Assembly (NCBI RefSeq): GCF_030244015.1
Contig: NZ_JASSYX010000003.1
Location: 682,001 to 746,000, forward strand
Reading direction: 5' to 3'
Source: Pedobacter ginsengisoli
GTDB lineage: Bacteria; Bacteroidota; Bacteroidia; Sphingobacteriales; Sphingobacteriaceae
DNA length: 64,000 nucleotides
The position numbers and the translations under genes are program-made. The notes below the pieces were generated by a model. The model was not told the origin of the DNA and searched no databases. It saw only the letters and a list, made by a program, of their open reading frames with translations. Shown here in pieces: positions 36,236-46,151 of the stretch (the stretch's first letter is position 1; each line of letters begins with the position of its first letter).

Positions 36236-37372
36236 TTATTTTACCATTCTGTCTTTCCAGTTATATTTTCCAGAGTTACCCGCTATACCAATGTATATGA
36301 TGTATATGATGTGCAATATATTGAGCACCGGCAACAATATCAAAAGTTTCTTTTTCCGCGCAAAACCTGTTATTCCCTGTAAAAATATAAACTCAATGAA
36401 CATCTTGGCAAGTAGCTGGACAAGTGCGAGCCTGAGGTAAAAGCCAATAAATAACCCGGCACCTATATTTATAAGAATAGTTAGATTAAAAGCCCAGATA
36501 CATACGCCCAGAACGATAATCGATTTATTTTTATACCGTGTACTTTTGGAAGCCCAGCGTTTCCTCTGCTGGATGAATTCTTTAAGAGTTGACTTGGCAT
36601 GTGTAAACACTATCGCATCTTCATTTTTTAAGAACCCTATATTATTTTCAAATCTTGCAGCGATTTTATGCAGCAGTAGTTCATCATCTCCGGATGCGAG
36701 ATCATCTATCCCTTTAAATCCGCCTACCTCGTAAAATGCCTCTTTTTCATATGCGAGGTTAGCACCATTGCATGTTGAGGGCATTTTATTGCCGATGGTG
36801 GAAGCCCCAAGCCCGATCAGGTATAAAAACTCCAGGGACTGCGCTTTTTCAAAAAAATTCTTTTCTTCAAAAAATGTCACGGGAGAAGAAATCATTTTAT
36901 ATTGCTTTTCCTCGTAAAACGAGACGATAGTCTGCAGCCACCTCGGCCCCATTCTGCAATCTGCATCCGTCGTAATGATCAGTTTACCATTGGCCTGTCC
37001 GATCGCAGTCTGAATCGCTTTCTTTTTATAGGAATTCAGGGCTTTGTCTTCATTGAGAACAATCAATTTAACACCGAGTTCGCTATACGAGCGGATGATT
37101 TCGGCGGTGCCGTCCGTGGAATGGTCATCTATAAAAATGATCTCCGTCAGTCTCTTATCATAATTTTGTGCAAGCAGATCATCCAATGTTTTTGAGATGT
37201 TATTTTCTTCATTACGTGCAGCAACTATTATCGACACAGCCGTCCGGCCCTCTTTTAAACCAGGTATAAAATTACTTAATCTATACCAGCCTCTTACAAA
37301 CGCAAGCACGACTACCACGTATAAGATTGTTAAAAAACAGGCTATAAAGCTAACTACGCTGAAGACTTCCAA
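36236..37372 (-). CDS. Membrane glycosyltransferase family 2
   Basis: A 378-residue GT-A glycosyltransferase with an N-terminal membrane segment (about 6-26), the donor-binding domain (VSIIVAARNEENNISKTLDDL at about 46-66; DDHS near 82; TTDADCRM with the metal-binding DxD near 136), QRKRWASK (about 274) and three C-terminal membrane segments. The QxxRW motif is typical of processive or polyprenol-linked GT2 enzymes. TTG start at 37372; its first 23 bases overlap the end of the flippase-like gene, so the two are coupled. Product unknown: surface glycan. Confidence 0.87.
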   Translation of the reverse strand: MEVFSVVSFIACFLTILYVVVVLAFVRGWYRLSNFIPGLKEGRTAVSIIVAARNEENNISKTLDDLLAQNYDKRLTEIIFIDDHSTDGTAEIIRSYSELGVKLIVLNEDKALNSYKKKAIQTAIGQANGKLIITTDADCRMGPRWLQTIVSFYEEKQYKMISSPVTFFEEKNFFEKAQSLEFLYLIGLGASTIGNKMPSTCNGANLAYEKEAFYEVGGFKGIDDLASGDDELLLHKIAARFENNIGFLKNEDAIVFTHAKSTLKEFIQQRKRWASKSTRYKNKSIIVLGVCIWAFNLTILINIGAGLFIGFYLRLALVQLLAKMFIEFIFLQGITGFARKKKLLILLPVLNILHIIYIIYIGIAGNSGKYNWKDRMVK

Positions 37373-38327
37373 AAAAATTGAGTTTAGAAACGAAATAAGC
37401 GCCTAATATAGCAGGAATTATAATATTTATCAGCCAGATACTGGCTGTACAGGCGATGACTGCCACATCCTGAGTGGTCACCGAACTAAAAAAATAAGAA
37501 GCCGTCACACTTCTTACACCTATATCAAAAAGATCAAGAGAGGGCAGGGTCGACTGGACGAAGAACAATATACTCACCATCATCAGGATGTCCAGATAGT
37601 GGATCTCAGGAATTAACCAATGGAACAATATAAAATATTGTGTGCTGAAAACCGCATATCTGGCCAGGCAGAACAATAAGATATTTAGAAGTTCTCTCTT
37701 TTTATACCTTGCAAGAATGCTATAGAATTTCTTATACCTGCGCGTAAAACGTACCGAAAGCAAAATCCCGTTTAACCACCTGATGTTAAAATAAAAAACA
37801 ATGAAGAACAGGCAAAACATTAAAGATAAAACAACCAGAGCGTAAAACAATCTGTAGTCGATACCAACAAAACGGTAAATGAATATACTCAGTGCAACTG
37901 CGCCAAAGACATTTGTCAGTACCATTTGTCCGATGTTCCCGACCGCCATAGCCACCACCCCGATAATTCTTCTCTTTGGTGACAGGAAGAAGACCCTGCC
38001 CCCGTACTCCCCGATCCGGTTAGGGGTAAATACAGCCCAGGTAAGGCCGCAAAACACAGATTCTATAGCCCGCCACAAGGTAATTTTTTCAACCTGGGAA
38101 ATCAGTCTCTGCCATTTAGCAGCCTCCAGTCCCCAGTTTAAAAACATCAGCAGAAAAACAACCGATAGAACAACTATAATTTCTGATTTTGGTATCCGTT
38201 CTATAAGTTTTCCAAATTCCCTTAGGTTCTCATTAGCAACTAGTTTGTGATAGATAAACCAAAAAGCAAATACAACAATTGCGGTTTTGAGAACGAATGA
38301 AACTGTTTTTTTATAATCTGATATCAA
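37350..38327 (-). CDS. Lysylphosphatidylglycerol synthase-like membrane protein
   Basis: A 325-residue membrane protein with seven to eight hydrophobic segments, of the lysylphosphatidylglycerol synthase transmembrane/flippase-like family. Such proteins often sit beside GT2 genes and may move a lipid-linked sugar, which is inference. It has no cytosolic synthase domain. TTG 38327 is the only sensible start, since an in-frame stop lies two codons upstream. Overlaps the GT2 gene by 23 bases; divergent from ruvC. Confidence 0.78.
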   Translation of the reverse strand: MISDYKKTVSFVLKTAIVVFAFWFIYHKLVANENLREFGKLIERIPKSEIIVVLSVVFLLMFLNWGLEAAKWQRLISQVEKITLWRAIESVFCGLTWAVFTPNRIGEYGGRVFFLSPKRRIIGVVAMAVGNIGQMVLTNVFGAVALSIFIYRFVGIDYRLFYALVVLSLMFCLFFIVFYFNIRWLNGILLSVRFTRRYKKFYSILARYKKRELLNILLFCLARYAVFSTQYFILFHWLIPEIHYLDILMMVSILFFVQSTLPSLDLFDIGVRSVTASYFFSSVTTQDVAVIACTASIWLINIIIPAILGAYFVSKLNFFGSLQRS

Positions 38328-38370
38328 TTTTTATAGGTTTACTCTCTGCAAATATGCTTAATATTGTTTT

Positions 38371-38934
38371 ATGTTGGTTGAAAAAAAGGAAAGGGTAATT
38401 ATGGGTATCGATCCCGGAACCTCCATAATGGGTTACGGCGTGATATTGGAAAAGGGGAGTAAAATCGAACTGATCACCATGGGTATAGTGAGAATGGACC
38501 ACCTCGACGATCATTTCCTCAAATTACAGCGTATTTTTGAAAAGACAACAGCACTCCTCGACGAATTTAAACCCGATGTGCTTGCTCTTGAAGCCCCTTT
38601 TTACGGCAAAAACATACAGGTCATGCTCAAACTCGGACGTGCGCAGGGAATTGCAATGGCCGCGGCATTATCCAGGAACATTCCAATAGCAGAGTACGCG
38701 CCGCGAAAGATCAAACAATCCATTACCGGCAATGGCAACACCAGTAAGGAACAGGTGGCCGCTATGCTCCAGCGGCTCCTGAATTTTAAAGAAACCCCCG
38801 AGTTTCTGGACGCTACTGACGGACTATCAGTAGCAGTCTGCCATTCCTTTCAGCGCATCAGCACTACCGGAAAAGGCAAAGCATATTCCGGCTGGGAAGC
38901 TTTTGCAAAGGACAATAAAAAGCGGCTTAAATAG
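38371..38934 (+). CDS. ruvC: Crossover junction endodeoxyribonuclease RuvC
   Basis: Holliday-junction resolvase, 187 residues. Catalytic acidic residues: D14 in MGIDPGTSIMGYG, E in LALEAPFYGKN (about 73) and the final acid in LDATDGLSVAVCH (about 147-150). The ATG at 38371 adds ten residues before the conserved core. Converges with the DUF4349 gene with an 8-base overlap. Confidence 0.95.
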   Translation: MLVEKKERVIMGIDPGTSIMGYGVILEKGSKIELITMGIVRMDHLDDHFLKLQRIFEKTTALLDEFKPDVLALEAPFYGKNIQVMLKLGRAQGIAMAAALSRNIPIAEYAPRKIKQSITGNGNTSKEQVAAMLQRLLNFKETPEFLDATDGLSVAVCHSFQRISTTGKGKAYSGWEAFAKDNKKRLK

Positions 38935-39772
38935 CAGCCTTCTTTTTACCGTAATATTTAAACATTAAATACCCCGCTATCCCCAGTGCAAACAATACCC
39001 ATAAATTAGTCAGGATCAGCAAGAACTCTTTGAAAATAGTCCATCCTGTGTCAATACTTAGCCAAAGTCTTTTAAAGAAGCCCGGACGATAATCCGAAAG
39101 ATTGTCATTTTCTACTATAATTCTTTTCACCGTATTATCCTGGTAAAAATTTAGTGTAATGTTGCTGTATTTAACCTTACTGTCGATGATCAGATTTTCT
39201 ATTTTCTTATCAACATAATCATCCTTAAGCAGCAGTGACGTTTCCACATTATTGCTTTTTTTACTGGCATGTTTATTTAACTGCTCCACTGCCTCTACGC
39301 GGTTCCGGTTCTTTAGCTGATTGGCCAGATAGGCAATACTCTGGTCATCAAGCTTCATGGATTGCTGATCTACAAACATCGCTATCCTTGCAATCTTATT
39401 TGTAAACTCATCCAATTTATCTGAAGGAACTTTGGCAACCATAAATCCCTCAGTTCTGTAAGCAGTCGACTCCTGCAATGAGTCTGTCAAATACCTTACT
39501 TTCTCACTTTTCTGAACAGTGCTCTGAATAGAAAATTCTGTCACTGTACCGCCCTCGGCTTTTATTGCATTGCTCAGCTTTTCCTTAGTCTGCTGCACAT
39601 CTTTTACCCTAAACCGCATGTCTGCAGTCTTAATGATCTTTTCTGTAAATGTGGTATCACTATTCTCCAGATTGGCTTCAGTTACATCAGAGGTTCCGCT
39701 TTCAAAGTTCTTTTGTTTGTCGCAGCCGAAAACCGCTATTGCGAATACACAATAGATTAAATATTTTTTCAT
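38927..39772 (-). CDS. DUF4349 lipoprotein with C-terminal membrane segment
   Basis: A 281-residue envelope protein. Lipoprotein signal (YLIYCVFAIAVFGC, Cys 17), then KTADMRFRVKDVQQTKEKLSNAI, a long charged coiled-coil-like middle, and a C-terminal membrane segment (about 250-270) with a short basic tail. This is the DUF4349 architecture; function unknown. A lipid anchor plus a membrane span may bridge two membranes or keep the coil in the periplasm. Confidence 0.83.
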   Translation of the reverse strand: MKKYLIYCVFAIAVFGCDKQKNFESGTSDVTEANLENSDTTFTEKIIKTADMRFRVKDVQQTKEKLSNAIKAEGGTVTEFSIQSTVQKSEKVRYLTDSLQESTAYRTEGFMVAKVPSDKLDEFTNKIARIAMFVDQQSMKLDDQSIAYLANQLKNRNRVEAVEQLNKHASKKSNNVETSLLLKDDYVDKKIENLIIDSKVKYSNITLNFYQDNTVKRIIVENDNLSDYRPGFFKRLWLSIDTGWTIFKEFLLILTNLWVLFALGIAGYLMFKYYGKKKAAI

Positions 39773-39878
39773 AACAGCAATTATAATTGATTTACCCTTA
39801 ATACTGAATTATGAAATAGGTAACCCATTTATTTTTTAGCGTATAACAGGGAGCCAATAATACCGCGTGCAAAATAAA

Positions 39879-39910
39879 ACAGGCCCGTTAGTTCACACTA
39901 ACGGGCCTGT
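39879..39910 (-). terminator. Terminator after the 71-residue gene
   Basis: ACAGGCCCGTTAGT and its complement form a perfect 14-bp stem with loop TCAC. On the minus strand it is followed by TTTTATTTT. It ends transcription of the gene at 39933-40148. Confidence 0.88.
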
Positions 39911-39932
39911 CTTTATAAGATTATTTTTAAAA

Positions 39933-40148
39933 CTATGCGTTTAATATTTTGAATACTCCCTTACAGGCAATAACAGAGCCGATCAATAAAATTACCCATG
40001 ACACAATGGATAATGCTGTTGAATCAAAAGCAAAGCGAAGGTAAACCCCTACTATGCCTACTAAAATACCTACAGTCATTAACTTGTATGTAGCTACATC
40101 ATTAGCCCTTTTCATGCTTTCTGTATTTTGCTTTGGTGTCTGTTCCAT
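39933..40148 (-). CDS. Small two-span membrane protein
   Basis: A 71-residue protein with hydrophobic segments at about 23-40 and 46-64. The N-terminal 20 residues are polar. No family recognised. It lies between the ATP synthase terminator and its own terminator, so it is a single-gene unit. Confidence 0.65.
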   Translation of the reverse strand: MEQTPKQNTESMKRANDVATYKLMTVGILVGIVGVYLRFAFDSTALSIVSWVILLIGSVIACKGVFKILNA

Positions 40149-40235
40149 TCTATTATTTTTATACAGGGCAAAAGTAATATTTTTTCAACAAAACACGCAA
40201 AAGCGCAGTAAAATTTCTACAAGATATATAAAAAA

Positions 40236-40265
40236 AAGCCCCCCGGATAATTATCCGGGGGGCTT
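40236..40265 (-). terminator. Terminator of the ATP synthase operon
   Basis: AAGCCCCCCGGATAA followed directly by its reverse complement gives a long GC-rich stem; on the minus strand it is followed by T7 and TATATATC. It lies 19 bases after the atpG stop. Confidence 0.9.
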
Positions 40266-40284
40266 GAATATCATAATTTGAAGA

Positions 40285-41166
40285 TTAACCGTTCAATGCA
40301 GCTGCACCACTCACAATCTCGGTGAGCTCTGTGGTGATTGCAGCCTGACGCGCCTGGTTGTAAGAAAGCTTTAAGGCCTTTAACAGGTCCCCGGCATTCT
40401 CTGTTGCTTTGTCCATAGACGTCATACGCGCGCCGTGCTCCGAAGCATGAGAATCTAATACAGCCTTATACAATTGCGTTTTGATAGACTTAGGAATCAA
40501 TTGCGCTACGATTTCCTCTTTTGAAGGTTCCAGAATATAATCTACATTTGAAGTCTTCACATCTGCCGCTGACTCAGCTTTAGGTAAAGGCAGCAATTGT
40601 TCCGTTGTTAAAATCTGTACAGCAGCATTTTTAAATCTGTTGTATACCAGTTCAACCTTGTCAAAATCACCTTTTATAAAACCATCCATAATGGCATCCG
40701 TAATCTTCGTTACATTTTCAAAAGTAAGCGCAGCATACACCTCGTTGTTGTTGCCAATTACGTTGTAATTACGCTTCTCATAGAAATCCTGCGTTTTTTT
40801 TCCAATAGCAACAATGCTTACATTGCCGTTTTTGTACTGCTCACTATATTTCTCGGCAATCAGGTTATTCACAGTTTTGATCACATTCATATTGAATGCG
40901 CCGGCTAAACCACGGTTAGAAGAAACTGCAACAATTAAAACCTTGTTGGGTACACGTTCCTGTATGAAAGGAGATGATGATCCCTCAAGACTTGCAGAAA
41001 GATTTCCAAGGATCTCTTTTAGCTTTGTAGCATACGGACGTAACTGTACAATAGCATTGGTGGCACGCTTCAGCTTTGCCGCCGAAACCATTTTCATGGC
41101 TTTGGTGATTTGCTGCGTAGATTGTACCGACGCAATACGATTTCTTACTTCTTTTAAATTAGCCAT
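40285..41166 (-). CDS. atpG: ATP synthase subunit gamma
   Basis: Central rotor stalk of F1, 293 residues. N-terminal helix ANLKEVRNRIASVQSTQQITKAMKMVSAAKL and C-terminal helix LKLSYNQARQAAITTELTEIVSGAAAL form the coiled coil that turns inside the alpha-beta ring. A typical GLAGAFNMN is at about 81-89. Last gene of the operon, four bases after atpA, followed by a strong terminator. Confidence 0.96.
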   Translation of the reverse strand: MANLKEVRNRIASVQSTQQITKAMKMVSAAKLKRATNAIVQLRPYATKLKEILGNLSASLEGSSSPFIQERVPNKVLIVAVSSNRGLAGAFNMNVIKTVNNLIAEKYSEQYKNGNVSIVAIGKKTQDFYEKRNYNVIGNNNEVYAALTFENVTKITDAIMDGFIKGDFDKVELVYNRFKNAAVQILTTEQLLPLPKAESAADVKTSNVDYILEPSKEEIVAQLIPKSIKTQLYKAVLDSHASEHGARMTSMDKATENAGDLLKALKLSYNQARQAAITTELTEIVSGAAALNG

Positions 41167-41170
41167 CTAA

Positions 41171-42745
41171 TTAATATTTACCTGAAAGCTCTTTGGCAAC
41201 AGTTTCTAACACTCCTGTAATCTGATCATCAAACTTACCGGCTTTAAGTGCCTTCAAAGTTTCAGGATGACGCAATTCAAGCTGCTGTAAATACTCAGCT
41301 TCAAATTCTTTCACTTTATTTACAGGAACTGAACGCATCAGATTCTTTGTACCAATGTAAATGATCGCAACCTGTTTCTCTACCGTCATAGGAGAGAACT
41401 GTCCCTGTTTAAGGATCTCTACGTTACGTGCACCTTTATCCAGTACAGATTTAGTTGCTGCATCAAGGTCAGAACCAAATTTAGAGAAAGCCTCCAGCTC
41501 ACGGTACTGAGCTTGATCCAGTTTCAATGTACCCGCAACTTTCTTCATCGATTTGATCTGGGCGTTACCACCTACACGCGATACCGAGATACCTACGTTG
41601 ATCGCCGGACGGATACCTGAGTTGAACAGGTTACTTTCCAGGAAGATCTGGCCATCAGTGATCGAGATCACGTTGGTTGGAATATAAGCCGATACGTCAC
41701 CAGCCTGGGTTTCGATAATAGGTAATGCAGTTAGTGAACCGCCGCCCTTTACGATGCCTTTCAGTGATTCCGGAAGGTCATTCATTGCCTGGGCAATTTC
41801 ATCATTGGCATTGATCTTTGCTGCACGCTCCAGTAAACGGCTGTGCAGATAGAACACGTCACCAGGATAAGCCTCACGGCCCGGTGGACGACGCAACAGC
41901 AATGACACCTCACGATAAGCTACAGCCTGCTTAGACAAATCATCATAAACAATTAAAGCTGGTCTTCCGGTATCCCGGAAAAACTCGCCTATTGCAGCAC
42001 CTGAAAAAGGAGCATAAAACTGCAAAGGAGCAGGTTCAGCCGCTGAAGCAGCTACAACTACTGTATAAGGCATTGCGCCGTTCTCTTCAAGAGTACGTAC
42101 AATGTTCGCTACAGTACTCGCTTTTTGTCCGCAAGCCACATATATACAGAACACAGGGTTACCTGCCTCGTAAAATTCTTTTTGATTGATAATGGTATCG
42201 ATACAAACCGCAGTTTTTCCGATCTGACGGTCACCGATCACCAGCTCACGCTGACCACGACCAATTGGGATCATTCCGTCAATCGCCTTGATACCTGTTT
42301 GCAACGGCTCAGTAACCGGCTGACGATAGATTACTCCAGGAGCCTTACGCTCAATCGGCATCTCATAAGTCTGGCCAAGAATAGGTCCCTTACCGTCGAT
42401 AGGCTCGCCAAGTGTATTCACAACACGGCCCAGCATTCCTTCACCAACTTTGATAGAAGCAATTTTCTTGGTACGTTTGATCGTATCACCTTCCTTAATA
42501 GTGTCAGAAGGGCCTAAAAGCACGACACCGACATTATCTTCCTCAAGGTTCAAAACGATACCCTGTAGTCCGGTCTCAAATTCAACTAACTCACCTGACT
42601 GAACTTTAGTTAAACCATAAACACGGGCAATACCATCACCCACTTGCAATACGGTACCAACTTCTTCAAGTTCCGCTTCTGATTTGAAGCCCGCCAATTG
42701 TTGCCTGATAATTGCCGATACTTCGTCTGGTCTTACCTCTACCAT
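41171..42745 (-). CDS. atpA: ATP synthase subunit alpha
   Basis: Non-catalytic nucleotide-binding F1 subunit, 524 residues. Walker [11 protein letters not shown] (about 170-179) and the alpha signature [14 protein letters not shown] (about 365-378) are present. Typical length with a slight C-terminal helix end. The neighbouring beta subunit gene is absent from the operon. Confidence 0.97.
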   Translation of the reverse strand: MVEVRPDEVSAIIRQQLAGFKSEAELEEVGTVLQVGDGIARVYGLTKVQSGELVEFETGLQGIVLNLEEDNVGVVLLGPSDTIKEGDTIKRTKKIASIKVGEGMLGRVVNTLGEPIDGKGPILGQTYEMPIERKAPGVIYRQPVTEPLQTGIKAIDGMIPIGRGQRELVIGDRQIGKTAVCIDTIINQKEFYEAGNPVFCIYVACGQKASTVANIVRTLEENGAMPYTVVVAASAAEPAPLQFYAPFSGAAIGEFFRDTGRPALIVYDDLSKQAVAYREVSLLLRRPPGREAYPGDVFYLHSRLLERAAKINANDEIAQAMNDLPESLKGIVKGGGSLTALPIIETQAGDVSAYIPTNVISITDGQIFLESNLFNSGIRPAINVGISVSRVGGNAQIKSMKKVAGTLKLDQAQYRELEAFSKFGSDLDAATKSVLDKGARNVEILKQGQFSPMTVEKQVAIIYIGTKNLMRSVPVNKVKEFEAEYLQQLELRHPETLKALKAGKFDDQITGVLETVAKELSGKY

Positions 42746-42798
42746 AATTTTATGTTATTTCTTTTGTAAATCAGTATATGTTATCTTAATTCTCCAGG

Positions 42799-43347
42799 TT
42801 AAACAAGTCCCTGAGCAAATTCCTTTTTTAGTTTACTTAAACTGCTGGAAATACTGGCATCAAATTGCCGGTCGCCAACCTTCAAAACAAAGCCACCTAT
42901 CAGCTTATCGTCAATTTTCTCTTTGATCACTACCACATTGGCACCATTTTCCTTTTTCACAATATTTGTGATCTCGGCCCTGTTCGCATCAGTAAGCCCG
43001 GTTGCAGAAGTAACCTCAGCGGTTACAATTCCTTTAATGAGATTATACTGTGCAATAAATGCCTTTGAAATTGCGAACAGGATCCCTGAACGGCCTTTAC
43101 TTACCACCAGCTTTAAAAATGCTTTGGTAACTGCATGCACTTTGTCGCCAAATACATGATCTAAAATCCCGGTTTTTTTATTCAAAGGAACAATCGGGTT
43201 TTTAAGAATAGCCTCCAGTTCAGGATTCTGATCAATGACCTGCTCTAAAAGAACCATATCGTTTTTCATCTCTTCAAAAGCATTTTGCTCTGTAGAAAGA
43301 TCTATTAGCGATCTGGCATATCTTGATGCTGCTTTATGTTCTGACAT
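42799..43347 (-). CDS. atpH: ATP synthase subunit delta
   Basis: Peripheral stalk connector, 182 residues. OSCP/delta pattern: SRYARSLIDLSTEQNAFEEM at the start, and the C-terminal IKEKIDDKLIGGFVLKVGDRQFDASI (about 138-163). Gap of about 53 bp to atpA and 31 to atpF. Confidence 0.94.
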   Translation of the reverse strand: MSEHKAASRYARSLIDLSTEQNAFEEMKNDMVLLEQVIDQNPELEAILKNPIVPLNKKTGILDHVFGDKVHAVTKAFLKLVVSKGRSGILFAISKAFIAQYNLIKGIVTAEVTSATGLTDANRAEITNIVKKENGANVVVIKEKIDDKLIGGFVLKVGDRQFDASISSSLSKLKKEFAQGLV

Positions 43348-43378
43348 TTTCCTCTTATATCTGGTAAAGAACTACTAA

Positions 43379-43873
43379 TTAATTTAATTCAACGTCCTTT
43401 AAAAGACTATTCACTAAATCCTGCTGTTTCGCTTTATCGTCTAACTGACTGCGCAGTACACGTTCCGCAATTTCGATAGATAAAGTAGAAACCTGATTTT
43501 TCAATTCAGCCAGAGCAGCTTTCTTTTGGTTCTCAATTTCAATTTTGGCCTTTTCTATCAATTTGGCGCCTTCAGTATGGGCCTGTTGCTTGGCTTCATT
43601 CACAATATTATCTTTCAGCGCTTTAGCTTCTTTTAATATCTGGTCACGTTCTGCCCTGGTATCCTGCATCAGCTGGGCGTTTGTTGCCGTCAGACGAACC
43701 ATGGCATCCCTTGCCAGTTCAGCTTTGTTCAAAGCATCATCAATAGAGTGTTCACGCTCCTTTATTGCTGCCAAAACCGGTTTCCATGCAAACTTTGACA
43801 AAACAAAAAACAGTAATAAGAACACTATGGTGCTCCATACAACTAAACCAATGCTGGGATTAAATAAATCCAT
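43379..43873 (-). CDS. atpF: ATP synthase subunit b
   Basis: Stator subunit, 164 residues: one N-terminal membrane segment (about 8-27) followed by FAWKPVLAAIKEREHSIDDALNKAE and a long charged coiled coil to the end. Single copy; no b-prime gene beside it. Confidence 0.95.
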   Translation of the reverse strand: MDLFNPSIGLVVWSTIVFLLLFFVLSKFAWKPVLAAIKEREHSIDDALNKAELARDAMVRLTATNAQLMQDTRAERDQILKEAKALKDNIVNEAKQQAHTEGAKLIEKAKIEIENQKKAALAELKNQVSTLSIEIAERVLRSQLDDKAKQQDLVNSLLKDVELN

Positions 43874-43956
43874 TTTATATCTCTTTTATTTTTAACACTC
43901 AACTTAATTAAGAAATTCCCTTTAGCCAATCGCATCAGGGAATTTCTTTTTCTTGA

Positions 43957-44190
<234 letters not shown>

Positions 44191-44225
44191 TTAATTTATA
44201 TATGTAAAAACAATGTTGTTTCAAA

Positions 44226-45374
44226 TTAATGTTCGCCATGTTCTTCAATGGCCAGGCCAATAAACAAAGCAGTTAATACAGTAAAAATAAAGGCCTGTAT
44301 CGCGCCAACCAACAATTCAATCAAGCTAATAAATACCACAAACAACACGGACACCGGCGCGACAAAGATCGATTTGAATACAAATATCAGGCACAATAAA
44401 GCCAATACGAGAATGTGTCCGGCAGTAATGTTTGCAAACAAACGTATCATCAAAGCGATCGGCTTTGTAAATATACCAATGATCTCAACCGGGATCATCA
44501 ATGGATATAACCACCATGGCACATGAGGCTTAAATATATGGCTCCAATAATATTTGTTGCCATTTGCAGTAGTAATAATAAAGGTTAGCAAAGCCAACAC
44601 AAAGGTCAGGTTAATGTTACCCGTTAAATTTGCTCCACCTGGGAAAAACGGCACCATCCCCAGCAGGTTATTAAACCATATAAAAAAGAATATAGTTAGT
44701 AAATAAGGCATAAACCGCTCAAACTTTGAACCCAGGTTTGGTATAGCAACCTCATCCCTGATAAATAATATCACCGGCTCCATCAAAGACTGGAAACCTT
44801 TCGGAGATTTTCCAGAGCGTTTGCGATAACCTTTAGCTACTCCAATAAAGACAATCGCAAGTATTACAGAAGAAAAGATCAGTGTAAACACATTTTTAGT
44901 TATGGAAAAATCCAACGGCTGTTTGTTTGCAACCTCATGCTTCGCATTCACCTCTGCAAAAACACCATGTTCATTGGCCGCAGGCGAAGCATAATAAATT
45001 TTCTCATGAACGTTTATAAAACGCTGCCCTCCTTTTTCCACTACAACTTTACCTTCAGCATCATGATGGAATTCACCCGACATAAACACTATCAGCCCGC
45101 TCTCCGTCCATAAAATTACTGGAAGCGGAATACCTACAGAGTTTTCACCCTCTCCCCATAAATGGAAAGAGTGGGTATCCGCAATATGATGCAATATAAA
45201 AGTACTGATATCAAACTCTTTTTCCTTTTCAGTCTCTTTTGCATGCGCCGTAGCTGTTTCTTCAGCAACAGCTCCCTCCAATGCTGAAACATTTAAACTA
45301 AAAAATGTCAGAAAAAGCGCAAAAGCGATACTTAGTATGTTTTTCTTAGATCTCAAAATATGACTGAAATGCAT
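44226..45374 (-). CDS. atpB: ATP synthase subunit a, with N-terminal exported extension
   Basis: Stator channel subunit, 382 residues, well above the usual 230-290. The first 32 residues look like a signal peptide (FALFLTFFSLNVSALEG), followed by about 130 polar residues rich in His, Glu and Lys that should face the periplasm, then the normal membrane domain. The essential Arg is in MIRLFANITAGH (about 309-320). Such an extension is known in Bacteroidota a subunits. C-terminus ends in EEHGEH. Confidence 0.93.
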   Translation of the reverse strand: MHFSHILRSKKNILSIAFALFLTFFSLNVSALEGAVAEETATAHAKETEKEKEFDISTFILHHIADTHSFHLWGEGENSVGIPLPVILWTESGLIVFMSGEFHHDAEGKVVVEKGGQRFINVHEKIYYASPAANEHGVFAEVNAKHEVANKQPLDFSITKNVFTLIFSSVILAIVFIGVAKGYRKRSGKSPKGFQSLMEPVILFIRDEVAIPNLGSKFERFMPYLLTIFFFIWFNNLLGMVPFFPGGANLTGNINLTFVLALLTFIITTANGNKYYWSHIFKPHVPWWLYPLMIPVEIIGIFTKPIALMIRLFANITAGHILVLALLCLIFVFKSIFVAPVSVLFVVFISLIELLVGAIQAFIFTVLTALFIGLAIEEHGEH

Positions 45375-45388
45375 TTATAGTGTGTTTT

Positions 45389-45778
45389 TTACTTTTTAAT
45401 TTGGTGGCGCAAGTTACGTAACAAACAGTATATTTCAAAGAAGCTGAACAATAAATATAAAGAAAAAAAATTCAACACAAAAACAAGCCCGTTTTCTTTG
45501 TTATTCAGGCTGTATATCAGCACGAAAGCCATTGAAAAAATCATTTTTATTGCAATAGATGCCATGATGGCCATGACCCCTGTTTCGGGGTGACGTCTGA
45601 TCCCTAAATAAGCAATCGTGTATGCGATAAAAGTGATCCCTGAAAGAAAGCCTAAGACTACCCAAAACTTTCTGGCCAGGATAAACACATCGGGAAAAAA
45701 GGAAGAAAGCAAATACGCAACACCGGCGATAGCCGCTACATATATCAGGTAGCAAATGGTGAACTTCGTTAAATTCAA
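45389..45778 (-). CDS. AtpI-like membrane protein of the ATP synthase operon
   Basis: A 129-residue protein with four hydrophobic segments, located between atpZ and atpB where AtpI-type assembly factors are found. Sequence similarity to AtpI is weak, so the call rests on size, topology and position. It may help c-ring assembly. TTG 45778 is the most plausible start; an in-frame stop lies just upstream. Confidence 0.6.
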   Translation of the reverse strand: MNLTKFTICYLIYVAAIAGVAYLLSSFFPDVFILARKFWVVLGFLSGITFIAYTIAYLGIRRHPETGVMAIMASIAIKMIFSMAFVLIYSLNNKENGLVFVLNFFSLYLLFSFFEIYCLLRNLRHQIKK

Positions 45779-45823
45779 AATCAGTATTTTTCACAAAAGT
45801 AGGCAAATACCCTGATTTCCCGG

Positions 45824-46048
45824 TTACTTGTCATTTTTATTTAATTGTTTTATGACCATATACAGAGATACAACAACCCCAATAAAGCTAAATATTGTCG
45901 CGAACACGGGCGTTTTATTATTTTTGCCTTCATCAATTTTATACCCTGCGAATGCAAATAACCCTATTGTAGCCAGCATCTGAAAACTGATTGCCGAATA
46001 TTTGGCAAAGTTGTTCGCATTCTGTTTATCTCCGTTAGAATCTTTCAT
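45824..46048 (-). CDS. atpZ: AtpZ/AtpI-family protein
   Basis: A 74-residue protein with two membrane segments (about 15-33 and 44-63) and the family sequence YSAISFQMLATIGLFAFAGYKIDE. First gene of the ATP synthase operon; family members aid assembly or may move Mg2+/Ca2+, which is not settled. Confidence 0.8.
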   Translation of the reverse strand: MKDSNGDKQNANNFAKYSAISFQMLATIGLFAFAGYKIDEGKNNKTPVFATIFSFIGVVVSLYMVIKQLNKNDK

Positions 46049-46102
46049 GTGCAGTCAGATTAAATAAAACATCTTTTGTTAAGAAGTTATAGTTGAATAA
46101 AA

Positions 46103-46110
46103 TACTTTTG
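46103..46110 (+). promoter_or_regulatory. Candidate -7 element for sprE
   Basis: TACTTTTG matches TAnnTTTG. A TTG at 46076-46078 is 24 bases upstream, one more than the usual range. It is 41 bases before the sprE start, in the divergent region shared with the ATP synthase operon. Confidence 0.45.
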
Positions 46111-46151
46111 TATATATTTTTATTGGTCACAAGCATTAACTTAATCTCTAT

